Below, one piece after another: positions 16,115 to 26,050 of a stretch of 34,095 nucleotides of DNA. The notes under the pieces were generated by a model, which was not told where the DNA came from, did not search any database, and worked only from the letters and a program-made list of their open reading frames with translations. The number at the start of each line of letters is the position of its first letter. The first letter of the stretch is position 1. A program made the translations under genes and the position numbers. The stretch is from an uncultured Synechococcaceae cyanobacterium. GTDB lineage: Bacteria > Cyanobacteriota > Cyanobacteriia > PCC-6307 > Cyanobiaceae. The stretch spans positions 1 to 34,095 of the forward strand of contig CACGFX010000012.1 in the NCBI GenBank assembly GCA_902572395.1. Direction: 5' to 3'.

Positions 16115-17023
16115 TTATTTAATTCGGGAAATCAAAAAAGATATAGGGATCTCAAGAGCTTTGACTGAATTTTTTACAAAAGCTCTATTGTTAAAAACAT
16201 CATAATCTAGTCTTTCAATAGAATCTAATATTCCTCTGTAAAGACGTAAAGACGTCCATACTGGCCATCTTGCATCAGAAGATAGCCACTTAATACCATC
16301 TTCAGACTTTTCGAACCATTCACGGGCCCTTTTTAATTGAAAGTTCATCAGTGATTTCCACTGCTTATTTATTTTTCCTTGTAAAAGTTCTTCCTCAGAA
16401 TAATTAAATTTTTTAATATCCGCTTGTGGGAGATAAATTCTTCCTCTCTGTCTATCTTCTCCTACATCCCGCAAGATATTTGTTAATTGATTTGCAATTC
16501 CAAGAGCGATAGCTGCTTCGGAGGGGTCAGGCTTAGCACTCCATGGGGCTGATGTATACGCGCTATCAATCCCCATCACATTTTGAGTCATTAAGCCAAC
16601 AGTCCCTGCGACTCTATAACAATAGAGTTTTAATTCATCAAAATCTTTGTATCTAAATTTATTCAGATCCATTCTCTGGCCATCTATCATGTCCAGATAA
16701 GGTTGAATACTTTGTGGATATTTCTCGATCGTATCTAAAAGAACTGAGTCTAATTCAGATTTAATATTCCCTTTAAATACATTTTTAGTATTTTCTTCCC
16801 ATTCATCTAGATTATCTGAAAGCTCATCTTGCGATTTAGTTGAGGCTTCTGCGCTATCCATTATTTCATCTGTTCTTCTACACCATACATAAATAGCCCA
16901 AATAGCTTTTCTCTTTTTTTGAGGTAATAGAAGAGTTCCCAAGTAAAAGGTTTTAGCCCATTGTTGAGTTTCTTTTCGGCATATCTCATATGCTTTGTCT
17001 AGTTGAGAAATTGAATTTTTCAA
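16115..17023 (-). CDS. crtB: Phytoene synthase
   Basis: A 302-residue squalene/phytoene synthase-family enzyme that condenses two geranylgeranyl diphosphates to 15-cis-phytoene, the first committed carotenoid step. The two aspartate-rich motifs are DEIMD (52-56) and DVGED (186-190), the latter within NILRDVGEDRQRGRIYLP. Length matches cyanobacterial CrtB. The start is TTG at 17023, which gives MKNSISQLDKAYEICRKETQ, the expected opening. It lies 36 nt downstream of crtP in the same direction and is surely part of a crtP-crtB operon. Its end abuts the RRM gene's stop codon head-on. Confidence 0.97.
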   Translation of the reverse strand: MKNSISQLDKAYEICRKETQQWAKTFYLGTLLLPQKKRKAIWAIYVWCRRTDEIMDSAEASTKSQDELSDNLDEWEENTKNVFKGNIKSELDSVLLDTIEKYPQSIQPYLDMIDGQRMDLNKFRYKDFDELKLYCYRVAGTVGLMTQNVMGIDSAYTSAPWSAKPDPSEAAIALGIANQLTNILRDVGEDRQRGRIYLPQADIKKFNYSEEELLQGKINKQWKSLMNFQLKRAREWFEKSEDGIKWLSSDARWPVWTSLRLYRGILDSIERLDYDVFNNRAFVKNSVKALEIPISFLISRIK

Positions 17024-17059
17024 AAAGTTTTAGCTAAATTTAAGGGTTTGTAAATGTTA

Positions 17060-18499
<1,440 letters not shown>

Positions 18500-18547
18500 T
18501 TAAAGTTAGGACATAATAGTTTTTTTCGTTGATTATTTCGCAAAATT

Positions 18548-18895
18548 ATGGAAAAAATGCTTTTAAAATCGACTACTAGACATGTAAGGATTTTTACTGC
18601 AGAAGTGGTAGACGAGGAATTAAAGTTTCATCCCAATAGATTAACTCTTGATTTAGATCCCGATAACGAATTTATTTGGAACGAAGATTCTATGAATAAG
18701 ATAAATGAAAAATTCAATGAATTAATAAAAGAGAGAGCAGGAAAGGATTTAGATGATTATGAACTTCGAAAAATAGGATCAGAAATCGAATGTTTAATAA
18801 AATTTTTGCTTCAAAATGGTCAGCTAAGTTATAACCCTAATTGTAGAGTAATGAATTATTCAATGGGTTTACCAAAGACAAATGAAGTGCTGTGA
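18548..18895 (+). CDS. ndhM: NAD(P)H-quinone oxidoreductase subunit M
   Basis: A 115-residue oxygenic-phototroph-specific subunit of the thylakoid NDH-1 complex, which drives cyclic electron flow and respiration and takes electrons from ferredoxin. The opening [20 protein letters not shown], the segment [16 protein letters not shown], and the end [20 protein letters not shown] match NdhM as I know it. The protein is soluble and sits on the cytoplasmic arm. Its stop codon overlaps the GTG start of the next gene (GTGA), so both are probably translated together. It is divergent from crtP. Confidence 0.95.
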   Translation: MEKMLLKSTTRHVRIFTAEVVDEELKFHPNRLTLDLDPDNEFIWNEDSMNKINEKFNELIKERAGKDLDDYELRKIGSEIECLIKFLLQNGQLSYNPNCRVMNYSMGLPKTNEVL

Positions 18896-19515
18896 ATAGA
18901 TCATCCTCAAATAGAAGGCCAAGGAGAGGCTCCAATAGAAGTTATTATCCTCCAAATCCAAGGGACGTTGATTCATATGGTCAAAGAAACAATAGATTGC
19001 CTGCTTCTTCTGATCAAAAGATCAACTTTAGTACAGGAACCATTGCTGTACTTGCTGGAGTTCTAATTTTAGGAGTTGGTATTGGGAGCGCTATTACCAG
19101 TACAACTGATGGCGGGCAGGGAAATATAGCAAGTCAACAACAATTAGATATGGCTGTTCCAGACCCTGAATTTTGTAGACAATGGGGAGCTAGTGCTTTT
19201 GTAATTGATGTTGAAATGTATACGACTTTGAATCCATCTACAAGTTTTGTAACGCAACCAGCTCTTCAGCCAGGGTGTGTGATTAGAAGAGAGAATTGGA
19301 CAGTTTTACAAAAACAGGGCGCAATTAGTAATGAAGATGTAAGAGAATGTAAGCAGAGGATGAATACTTTTGCTTATATTGGTTCAATAAGAGATAAGCC
19401 AATAGTTAAGTGCGTTTATCAGACTGATGTAAATGAAAATAAATTTATAATAAAAGGTGATGGACAAGCTGAAGATGGCGGAGTAGGTATTAACAAAGAA
19501 GCAATTCAGTTTTGA
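18892..19515 (+). CDS. DUF3172 family single-pass membrane protein
   Basis: A 207-residue cyanobacterial protein of the DUF3172 family, function unknown. The N-terminus (1-45) is basic and Arg/Asn/Pro rich ([18 protein letters not shown]). One membrane helix at about 49-68 ([20 protein letters not shown]) follows. The outer or lumenal domain (about 75-207) has four cysteines (95, 129, 153, 174), which could form two disulfides, and the conserved stretch [20 protein letters not shown]. The start is GTG overlapping the ndhM stop by 4 nt. By the positive-inside rule the N-terminus is cytoplasmic. Coupling to ndhM suggests a link to NDH-1 or thylakoid assembly (inference). It converges on rbcR with 6 nt between stops. 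Confidence 0.85.
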   Translation: MNRSSSNRRPRRGSNRSYYPPNPRDVDSYGQRNNRLPASSDQKINFSTGTIAVLAGVLILGVGIGSAITSTTDGGQGNIASQQQLDMAVPDPEFCRQWGASAFVIDVEMYTTLNPSTSFVTQPALQPGCVIRRENWTVLQKQGAISNEDVRECKQRMNTFAYIGSIRDKPIVKCVYQTDVNENKFIIKGDGQAEDGGVGINKEAIQF

Positions 19516-19521
19516 TCAAAA

Positions 19522-20466
19522 TTATATATTTCTCAAAGGGCTTTCCAGACTAGCAAATTGTGGAAGGATATTTTTCTTAAATACTTCCGATGCTCTTGAT
19601 GTATATCTTGACGGATTAGTAATTAATTTAAGTTCTCTTTTAACTTCTAAATCAGCAACAAATGCTTTGTGGATTGATCCAGCAGATAATTCTCTTTCAA
19701 TCGAAACAACAGGCAAAAAGGAAGCTCCTAAACCTGATTGAACTGCATTCTTGATTGCTTCAAGAGAGTTAAGCTCCATCTCAATTTTTAATCTTTGAAT
19801 ATCAAGCCCAGAATCTTGGAGAAGTTTGTCAACAACTTTTCTTGTTGTAGATTGTGAATCTAATGTCACAAAATTTAATTTGTATAAGTCTTCTTTTAGA
19901 AGCTCTTTTTTGGTCGAAAGTGGATGTTTAGAGGGTAAAACTAATGCCAATTCATCAGTGGCATATGGAATTACTTGTAGTAAATTTTCCAAATCTCCAG
20001 GTAATTGTCCGCCAATAATTGCTAAGTCAATTTGTCCATTAGCTACACTCCAACCAGTTCTCCTAGTACTATGAACTTGAAGCTGAACGGATACATCAGG
20101 GTATTTTTGTCTGAATAGTCCTATCATCCTTGGCATTAAATAGGTGCCCGTTGTTTGGCTTGCTCCAATGACAAGAGTTCCACCTTTTAAGCTATTTAAA
20201 TCTTCAATAGCTTTGCAAGCTTCTTCGCATTGATTCAAAATTCGTTCACAATATTCAAGTAATAGTCTACCTGCTTCAGTCAATAGAGCCTTCCTTCCAC
20301 CTCTGTCGAAAATTGTGATTTCGAGTTGTTTTTCTAAATTTTGTATTTGTAAACTTACGGCAGGTTGGGTTACATATAAAATATCTGCAGCTTTTTTAAA
20401 ACTTCCTTGAGCTGCTATAGCTTTTAGTATTCTTAATTGATCCAGTGTAAATGGTAATTCTGGCAT
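19522..20466 (-). CDS. rbcR: LysR-family transcriptional regulator RbcR (CbbR/NdhR type)
   Basis: A 314-residue LysR regulator. The N-terminal winged helix-turn-helix (about 6-64) includes [21 protein letters not shown] linker helix and a periplasmic-binding-fold effector domain follow (about 95-300). The HTH and the segment [20 protein letters not shown] are strongly like cyanobacterial and plastid RbcR, which controls RuBisCO or carbon-concentration genes; the paralogue NdhR controls ndh genes. It is divergent from the NnrU-ndhF-ndhD run with an 83-nt gap containing dyads, so it may regulate that run and itself. It converges on the DUF3172 gene. Family firm; RbcR versus NdhR identity is inferred. 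Confidence 0.88.
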   Translation of the reverse strand: MPELPFTLDQLRILKAIAAQGSFKKAADILYVTQPAVSLQIQNLEKQLEITIFDRGGRKALLTEAGRLLLEYCERILNQCEEACKAIEDLNSLKGGTLVIGASQTTGTYLMPRMIGLFRQKYPDVSVQLQVHSTRRTGWSVANGQIDLAIIGGQLPGDLENLLQVIPYATDELALVLPSKHPLSTKKELLKEDLYKLNFVTLDSQSTTRKVVDKLLQDSGLDIQRLKIEMELNSLEAIKNAVQSGLGASFLPVVSIERELSAGSIHKAFVADLEVKRELKLITNPSRYTSRASEVFKKNILPQFASLESPLRNI

Positions 20467-20549
20467 CTATTATGCCTACAATTTCTTATAATTCTAATGC
20501 TTAGGAGCATTCTTGTTAAGAACAAAAATTATTTGAACAATCTAAATAT
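20467..20549. promoter_or_regulatory. rbcR / NnrU divergent promoter region with dyads
   Basis: An 83-nt gap. AATGCT (20496-20501) and AGCATT (20506-20511) form a perfect 6-bp dyad around TAGG. Next to it, TTGTT and AACAA flank AAG (from about 20514). A TATAAT lies at 20487-20492 on the plus strand and could serve the NnrU gene, without a clear -35. LysR regulators typically bind such imperfect dyads in the gap between their own gene and the divergent target, so this is a plausible RbcR site (inference). Confidence 0.4.
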
Positions 20550-21278
20550 ATGGAGACTCATAAAACTTCTCTAATTATCTTACTTTTGATTTTGATTTTT
20601 GCGGTGATTCATAGTGGGGGAGCTGCTTTAAGAATCAAAGCAGAATCTATTATGGGTCCTAGATTATGGCGGTTATGTTTTGTTTTTTTAAGTTTGCCAT
20701 CTGCAATTATCTTGATTAGTTATTTTTTGGCTCATAGATATGACGGAATCCGATTATGGAATTTACAGGGCAATAATTTTGTTTTTATGATCGTTTGGTT
20801 CTTAACTGCAATAAGTTTTTTATTTTTATATCCCGCTACTTACAATTTGCTAGAAATTCCTTCGGTTTTAAAACCTAAAGTACGAATCTATGGAACTGGG
20901 ATAATGCGAATCACAAGACATCCACAAGCATTCGGTCAGATAATTTGGTGTTTTGCTCATACTTTATGGATTGGTACATCATTTACATTAGTAACTTCTA
21001 TTGGCTTAGTTTTGCATCATCTTTTTGCAATTTGGCATGGCGATAAAAGATTAGCAAATAGATTTGGAGAAGAATTTGAAAATTTTAAAAAAAGTACTTC
21101 CATAATCCCCTTCTTGGCAATACTTGAGGGGAGGCAAGAATTTAAGATTAAAGAATTTTTTAGGTTATCTCAATTTGGTATATTGATTGCGATAGGCGTA
21201 CTTTGGTGGTCTCATCAGTATATAAATATTGCTGTTAAAACATTTAATTCATCATTTTTGTCTGAATTTTTCAATTGA
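20550..21278 (+). CDS. NnrU-family membrane protein, candidate 15-cis-zeta-carotene isomerase (Z-ISO)
   Basis: A 242-residue integral membrane protein with about six hydrophobic segments (about 8-24, 40-60, 76-98, 126-145, 147-165, 207-222). The family features are AVIHSGGAALR (H21), LAHRYDG (H62), the highly conserved GIMRITRHPQAFG (H124), and LHHLFAIWHGDKRLANRFG (H156, H157, H163). Plant Z-ISO is a heme protein of this NnrU family that isomerises 9,15,9'-tri-cis-zeta-carotene, a step between CrtP and CrtQ. Its histidine ligands have plausible equivalents here. crtP and crtB lie about 2 kb away. It is 33 nt upstream of ndhF in the same direction. Isomerase activity is inferred; the alternative is another NnrU function. 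Confidence 0.75.
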   Translation: METHKTSLIILLLILIFAVIHSGGAALRIKAESIMGPRLWRLCFVFLSLPSAIILISYFLAHRYDGIRLWNLQGNNFVFMIVWFLTAISFLFLYPATYNLLEIPSVLKPKVRIYGTGIMRITRHPQAFGQIIWCFAHTLWIGTSFTLVTSIGLVLHHLFAIWHGDKRLANRFGEEFENFKKSTSIIPFLAILEGRQEFKIKEFFRLSQFGILIAIGVLWWSHQYINIAVKTFNSSFLSEFFN

Positions 21279-21311
21279 CAGTTTAAAATCAAAATACAAA
21301 TTCTTTAAAAT

Positions 21312-23333
21312 ATGCCACAAGCTTCAGAAATTGCCTGGTTAATTCCTGTTTTCCCACTTATTGGAGCAGTGCTTTCTGGCTTAGGACTAATAAGCATCAA
21401 CAAGAAAATTAATAATTCAAGGGAAATTGTTTCTGTAGGTCTAATTTCTTTCGTTGGGATTTCTGCAGTAATAAGCTATAAAGCTTTAATTGAACAAGTT
21501 AATGGTTATCAATCAGTAGAAAAATTATTTGTATGGGCCAATGCTGGGGATTTCACAATTCCAATGGGGTTTGTCCTTGATCCTTTGGGGAGTGTAATGC
21601 TTGCGCTAGTAACTACAATAACTTTGCTGGTAATGATTTACTCTCATGGTTATATGGCGCATGACAAAGGTTATGTCAGATTTTTTACATATTTAGCATT
21701 ATTCAGTAGTTCAATGATGGGATTAATAGTTAGTCCGAATTTATTGGAAATTTATGTTTTTTGGGAATTAGTTGGGATGTGTTCCTATTTATTGGTTGGT
21801 TTTTGGTACGACAGGGATGGCGCTGCACACGCTGCACAAAAAGCATTTGTTGTTAATAGAGTGGGAGACTTTGGATTATTACTAGGAATTCTTGGTCTAT
21901 TTTGGGCAACAAATAGTTTTGATTTTAATGATATATCCACTGGAATTTCTCAATCAATAGCTGACAATTCGATACCCATTTGGGCTGCTTTACTACTTTG
22001 TTTTTTAGTTTTTTTAGGACCAATGGCAAAATCAGCTCAATTTCCTCTTCATGTATGGTTGCCTGATGCGATGGAAGGCCCAACACCTATATCTGCACTT
22101 ATCCATGCTGCAACAATGGTTGCAGCAGGAATATTTCTCGTAGCAAGACTTCAACCTTTGTATTCAATATTCCCCTCTATTCAGTTCATTATCGCTTTAG
22201 TTGGAACCATTACTTGTTTTTTAGGGGCCTCTATAGCTTTGACCCAAATGGATTTAAAAAAAGGTTTAGCGTATAGCACAGTTTCTCAACTTGGTTATAT
22301 GATGCTTGCAATGGGTTGTGGAGCACCAGTAGCGGGAATTTTTCATTTAGTAACTCATGCATGCTTTAAAGCAATGCTATTTTTGGGATCTGGTTCAGTA
22401 ATACATGCTATGGAAGAAGTAGTTGGCCATCAGCCTGTATTAGCTCAAGATATGAGATTGATGGGCGGTTTACGAAAAAAAATGCCATACACAGCAACAA
22501 CATTTTTAATAGGTTGTGTAGCAATTAGTGGAATTCCCCCATTGGCAGGTTTTTGGAGTAAAGACGAGATACTCGGAAATGCTTTTATATCATTTCCAGC
22601 TTTTTGGTTTGTAGGACTTCTAACAGCGGGTATGACTGCTTTTTATATGTTTAGGCTTTATTTCTTGACATTTGAAGGAGATTTCAGAGGGGAGAATAAA
22701 GAACTGCAAAAAGAGCTTCTAATAGCCTCTAAAACAAACTTAGATGATGAAAATGAAAAAGAGCATGAAGAACATGGCTCTATTCATGAGTCACCCTGGT
22801 CAATGACATTTCCTCTGGTATTTCTAGCTGTACCGTCCGTAATTATCGGTTTTATGGGGCTTCCATGGGATAGCAATATTGCAAATTTACTAGATCCTGA
22901 AGAAGCTGAGAATGCTGCAAAAGCCTTCGAATTAAAAGAATTTTTGCCTTTAGCACTTGCGTCAGTACTTATTGCATCAGCTGGAATCATTATTGCTTAT
23001 CAGGCATATTTTGTGAAAAAAATTAATTTATCAGTTTTATTTGCCGCTAAGTTTCCTAGCATCAATCGTTTTTTATCCAATAAATGGTACCTAGATGATA
23101 TTAATGAAAAACTTTTTGTAAAGGGTAGTAGAAAACTTGCTAAGGAAGTTTTAGAGGTTGATTCTAAGGTTGTTGATGGCGTTGTAAATCTTACTGGACT
23201 TGTAACTTTAGGTAGTGGAGAAGGTTTAAAATATTTGGAGACTGGTAGAGCTCAATTTTATGCTCTTATTGTTTTTGGAGGTGTCATTTTACTAGTTGCT
23301 TTATTTGGTTTTCAGTCTCCTCAAGTTTCTTAA
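21312..23333 (+). CDS. ndhF: NAD(P)H-quinone oxidoreductase chain 5 (NdhF)
   Basis: A 673-residue multi-helix proton-pumping subunit of the NDH-1 membrane arm. Conserved segments are YVFWELVGMCSYLLVGFWYD, the carrier motif around VWLPDAMEGPTPISALIHAA, and KMPYTATTFLIGCVAISGIP, all typical of NdhF. After about residue 455 a charged stretch (KNLDDENEKEHEEHG) interrupts the helices, followed by the C-terminal lateral-helix region. It appears to be the NdhF1 type of the respiratory/cyclic NDH-1L complex, given its partner ndhD. It follows the NnrU gene by 33 nt and precedes ndhD by about 120 nt. Confidence 0.95.
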   Translation: MPQASEIAWLIPVFPLIGAVLSGLGLISINKKINNSREIVSVGLISFVGISAVISYKALIEQVNGYQSVEKLFVWANAGDFTIPMGFVLDPLGSVMLALVTTITLLVMIYSHGYMAHDKGYVRFFTYLALFSSSMMGLIVSPNLLEIYVFWELVGMCSYLLVGFWYDRDGAAHAAQKAFVVNRVGDFGLLLGILGLFWATNSFDFNDISTGISQSIADNSIPIWAALLLCFLVFLGPMAKSAQFPLHVWLPDAMEGPTPISALIHAATMVAAGIFLVARLQPLYSIFPSIQFIIALVGTITCFLGASIALTQMDLKKGLAYSTVSQLGYMMLAMGCGAPVAGIFHLVTHACFKAMLFLGSGSVIHAMEEVVGHQPVLAQDMRLMGGLRKKMPYTATTFLIGCVAISGIPPLAGFWSKDEILGNAFISFPAFWFVGLLTAGMTAFYMFRLYFLTFEGDFRGENKELQKELLIASKTNLDDENEKEHEEHGSIHESPWSMTFPLVFLAVPSVIIGFMGLPWDSNIANLLDPEEAENAAKAFELKEFLPLALASVLIASAGIIIAYQAYFVKKINLSVLFAAKFPSINRFLSNKWYLDDINEKLFVKGSRKLAKEVLEVDSKVVDGVVNLTGLVTLGSGEGLKYLETGRAQFYALIVFGGVILLVALFGFQSPQVS

Positions 23334-23454
23334 TTACAATTGTGTGTCTTCACTGTCCATTGGGATGAAAAAATACAGAAAATTTCTAGACTTTACTTAA
23401 GATAAATTTCTTATTAAATTGAGTACTTATTTTTATACACATTGTGCTACACAA

Positions 23455-25059
23455 ATGTTGGGAACTTTGGGAGCTGGATTGTCTAATTTTCCTTGGTTAT
23501 CTGCTTCAATTTTATTCCCAATTGGTAGTGCATTTGTGATACCTTTTTTCCCAGATAAAGGGGATGGTAAAGAGGTTAGATGGTTTGCATTGTCTATTGC
23601 ATTAATTACTTTTTTAATAACTGTAGGTTCATATATAAATGGCTTTGATATAAGTAATGAAAATGTTCAACTTAAAGAAAAAATTAGTTGGCTCCCTGAT
23701 TTAGGTCTTACTTGGTCTGTCGGCGCTGATGGCATGTCTATGCCTTTAATATTATTAACTAGTTTTATAACTGCTTTAGCAGTTCTTGCTGCATGGCCAG
23801 TCAAGTTCAAACCAAAGTTATTTTTCTTTTTAATATTGGTTATGGATGGTGGGCAAATCGCTGTGTTTGCCGTTCAAGATATGCTTTTATTCTTTCTAAC
23901 TTGGGAACTTGAGTTAATTCCCGTTTATTTATTGCTGGCTATATGGGGTGGCAAAAATCGACAATATGCAGCAACAAAATTCATTATTTATACAGCTGGC
24001 AGTTCTATTTTCATTCTTCTTGCAGCCTTAGCGATGGGTTTTTATGGTACAGAAATTCCTAACTTTGAGTTTTCTCACTTGGCAGCTCAAGATTTTAGTC
24101 AAAAATTCCAAATATTATGTTACGTAGGGCTTTTAATTGCATTTGGTGTGAAACTTCCAATAGTACCGCTTCATACTTGGCTTCCAGATGCTCATGGAGA
24201 GGCTACAGCTCCAGTTCATATGCTTTTAGCAGGAATTTTATTAAAGATGGGAGGATATGCTCTTTTAAGGTTTAATGCACAACTATTACCCGTTGCTCAT
24301 GCTCAATTTGCCCCATTATTAATAGTTCTAGGGGTAGTCAATATAATTTATGCTGCATTAACTTCTTTTGCTCAAAGAAATTTAAAAAGAAAAATTGCAT
24401 ACAGTTCGATAAGTCATATGGGTTTCGTTCTTATTGGAATAGGGAGTTTTAGTACCCTTGGAACAAGTGGAGCTATGCTGCAAATGGTTAGTCATGGATT
24501 AATTGGTGCAAGTTTATTTTTTCTTGTTGGTGCTACCTATGACCGAACAAAGACTCTTAAACTTGATGAAATGAGTGGTGTAGGACAAAAAATGAGAATC
24601 ATGTTTGCCCTATGGACTGCTTGCTCCCTAGCTTCCCTGGCTTTACCTGGTATGAGTGGATTTGTTTCCGAATTGATGGTATTTACAGGATTTGTTACTG
24701 ATGAAGTGTATACACTACCCTTTAGGGTAGTGATGGCCTCTTTAGCGGCGATCGGTGTAATACTTACTCCTATTTATCTACTGTCAATGTTAAGAGAAAT
24801 TTTCTTTGGTAAAGAAAATCCTAAATTAATCGAAGAACGAAAACTTATAGATGCAGAGCCAAGGGAAGTTTATATTATTGCTTGTTTACTTTTACCGATT
24901 ATTGGAATAGGTTTATATCCAAGATTAATTACTGAAAGTTACATTGCATCTATCAATAATTTGGTCGATCGAGATTTAACTGCAGTTAAAGGTGCTGTGA
25001 AAACAAATATTTTTTCAGGAACTAAAACAAATGACATCATAAAAGCTCCAACAATATAA
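23455..25059 (+). CDS. ndhD: NAD(P)H-quinone oxidoreductase chain 4 (NdhD1)
   Basis: A 534-residue antiporter-like proton-pumping subunit of NDH-1. Conserved features are [19 protein letters not shown] (with the key Glu in TWELE), [20 protein letters not shown], and [18 protein letters not shown]. About 14 membrane helices are apparent. I chose ATG 23455 ([20 protein letters not shown]) because it gives the usual opening; an in-frame TTG at 23419 would add 12 residues. The gap to ndhF (121 nt to this start) is large enough for a separate promoter. With ndhF it forms the membrane-arm pair of NDH-1L. No key residue is missing. Confidence 0.95.
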   Translation: MLGTLGAGLSNFPWLSASILFPIGSAFVIPFFPDKGDGKEVRWFALSIALITFLITVGSYINGFDISNENVQLKEKISWLPDLGLTWSVGADGMSMPLILLTSFITALAVLAAWPVKFKPKLFFFLILVMDGGQIAVFAVQDMLLFFLTWELELIPVYLLLAIWGGKNRQYAATKFIIYTAGSSIFILLAALAMGFYGTEIPNFEFSHLAAQDFSQKFQILCYVGLLIAFGVKLPIVPLHTWLPDAHGEATAPVHMLLAGILLKMGGYALLRFNAQLLPVAHAQFAPLLIVLGVVNIIYAALTSFAQRNLKRKIAYSSISHMGFVLIGIGSFSTLGTSGAMLQMVSHGLIGASLFFLVGATYDRTKTLKLDEMSGVGQKMRIMFALWTACSLASLALPGMSGFVSELMVFTGFVTDEVYTLPFRVVMASLAAIGVILTPIYLLSMLREIFFGKENPKLIEERKLIDAEPREVYIIACLLLPIIGIGLYPRLITESYIASINNLVDRDLTAVKGAVKTNIFSGTKTNDIIKAPTI

Positions 25060-25146
25060 TTTTTTAAATTAATTCAATATTGTTTGGCATTAAATAAATT
25101 AAAAGATATCTTGTGAGTAGATTTTATCTTTCTTAAAATATCTTAT

Positions 25147-26004
25147 TTGAATCCTATTGATAGGCAACAATTAGGCCCTAGATTGTTGATTAAGTTCCTT
25201 CAAGACGCCGCAGGTAAAGGTGAGCTTGATCCATGGGATATTGATGTAATTAGTGTAATTGATAGTTTTTTAGAGGAATACTCACATACTTTTAATCAAT
25301 CTTTAAATAGTCAAATCTCATATCAGAAGGATTTAGCTGAGACCAGCGAAGTATTTTTTGCGGCTTCCGTACTAGTTAATCTTAAAGCTGAGGTTTTGGA
25401 AGCTGATGTTTTCAAAGATAATTCTTCCGAATATGAAGATGAATTTGATTTGGATGATCAAGATTGGATTGATAAAGAATTTGATATTCCGAAATATCCT
25501 GAAAAATATTTAAGGAGAAGATCAATTGCACAACCAATTCTTAAGCGTACAACAACATTGGGAGAACTTGTAAGTCAGTTAGAGTCCATAGCAGAAGTTA
25601 TAGAAACTCAAGATCTTCTGCTCATGAAGAGAAAAAGAAATAAAAAATATTCTGATAGGGCTTTAATTTCTCAAGTAAAGTCATTAGCGCATCGCGAGAA
25701 ACTTCCAGAAACCACTAGAGCATTAGGGAAATTTATTGAAGGATGGGAAAAAGCATTACAATGGACAGATTTTGAATATTTAGTCAAAAAATGGCAAACA
25801 GTTGTAAAAAATGATTTAGATAAAGACCGTTTGGGAGTTTTTTGGGCTTTGTTATTTTTATCATCTGAAAACAAAATTGAAATTAAACAAATTAATTCTT
25901 TATATGGCCCAATTCAAATTAAAAGAATAATACCTGATGGTGGCTTAGCTCAATTGCCTATAGAAAATCTTGAGGTAACTAATGCCTCTTCCTCGGCTGC
26001 TTAG
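25147..26004 (+). CDS. scpA: Segregation and condensation protein ScpA (kleisin)
   Basis: A 285-residue kleisin that, with SMC and ScpB, forms the bacterial condensin that organises and segregates the chromosome. The N-terminal region shows LLIKFLQDAAGKGELDPWDI and ASVLVNLKAEVLEAD, both typical of ScpA; an acidic linker follows (about 96-120, EYEDEFDLDDQDWID). The C-terminal winged-helix part has FWALLFLSSENKIEIKQINS. The start is TTG at 25147, because the conserved N-terminal domain begins immediately after it and no ATG is near. Neither smc nor scpB is in the window. The gap to the next start is only 46 nt and contains a promoter candidate. Confidence 0.9.
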   Translation: MNPIDRQQLGPRLLIKFLQDAAGKGELDPWDIDVISVIDSFLEEYSHTFNQSLNSQISYQKDLAETSEVFFAASVLVNLKAEVLEADVFKDNSSEYEDEFDLDDQDWIDKEFDIPKYPEKYLRRRSIAQPILKRTTTLGELVSQLESIAEVIETQDLLLMKRKRNKKYSDRALISQVKSLAHREKLPETTRALGKFIEGWEKALQWTDFEYLVKKWQTVVKNDLDKDRLGVFWALLFLSSENKIEIKQINSLYGPIQIKRIIPDGGLAQLPIENLEVTNASSSAA

Positions 26005-26029
26005 AAGTTTTATTGTAATAACGTATAAT
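26001..26029 (+). promoter_or_regulatory. Promoter candidate for the nucleotidylyltransferase gene
   Basis: TTAGAA (26001-26006, 4 of 6 matches to TTGACA) and a perfect TATAAT (26024-26029) are separated by exactly 17 nt. The start of the downstream gene lies at 26051, so a leader of about 15 nt is predicted. The -35 overlaps the scpA stop codon. This is the best sigma-70-type promoter I can see in the window. Confidence 0.5.
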
Positions 26030-26050
26030 TTAAAAAATGGTTTTGAATTT

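Noticed and set aside
25102..25131. Hairpin-like AAAGATA / TATCTTT in the ndhD-scpA gap
   Set aside because: A 7-bp A+T-rich stem with a 16-nt loop is not distinctive against this background; the internal AAGATATCTT palindrome alone may explain it.
25982..26050. Upstream extension of the nucleotidylyltransferase gene
   Set aside because: It overlaps scpA and would cover a good promoter candidate; the conserved nucleotide-binding segment starts at ATG 26051.
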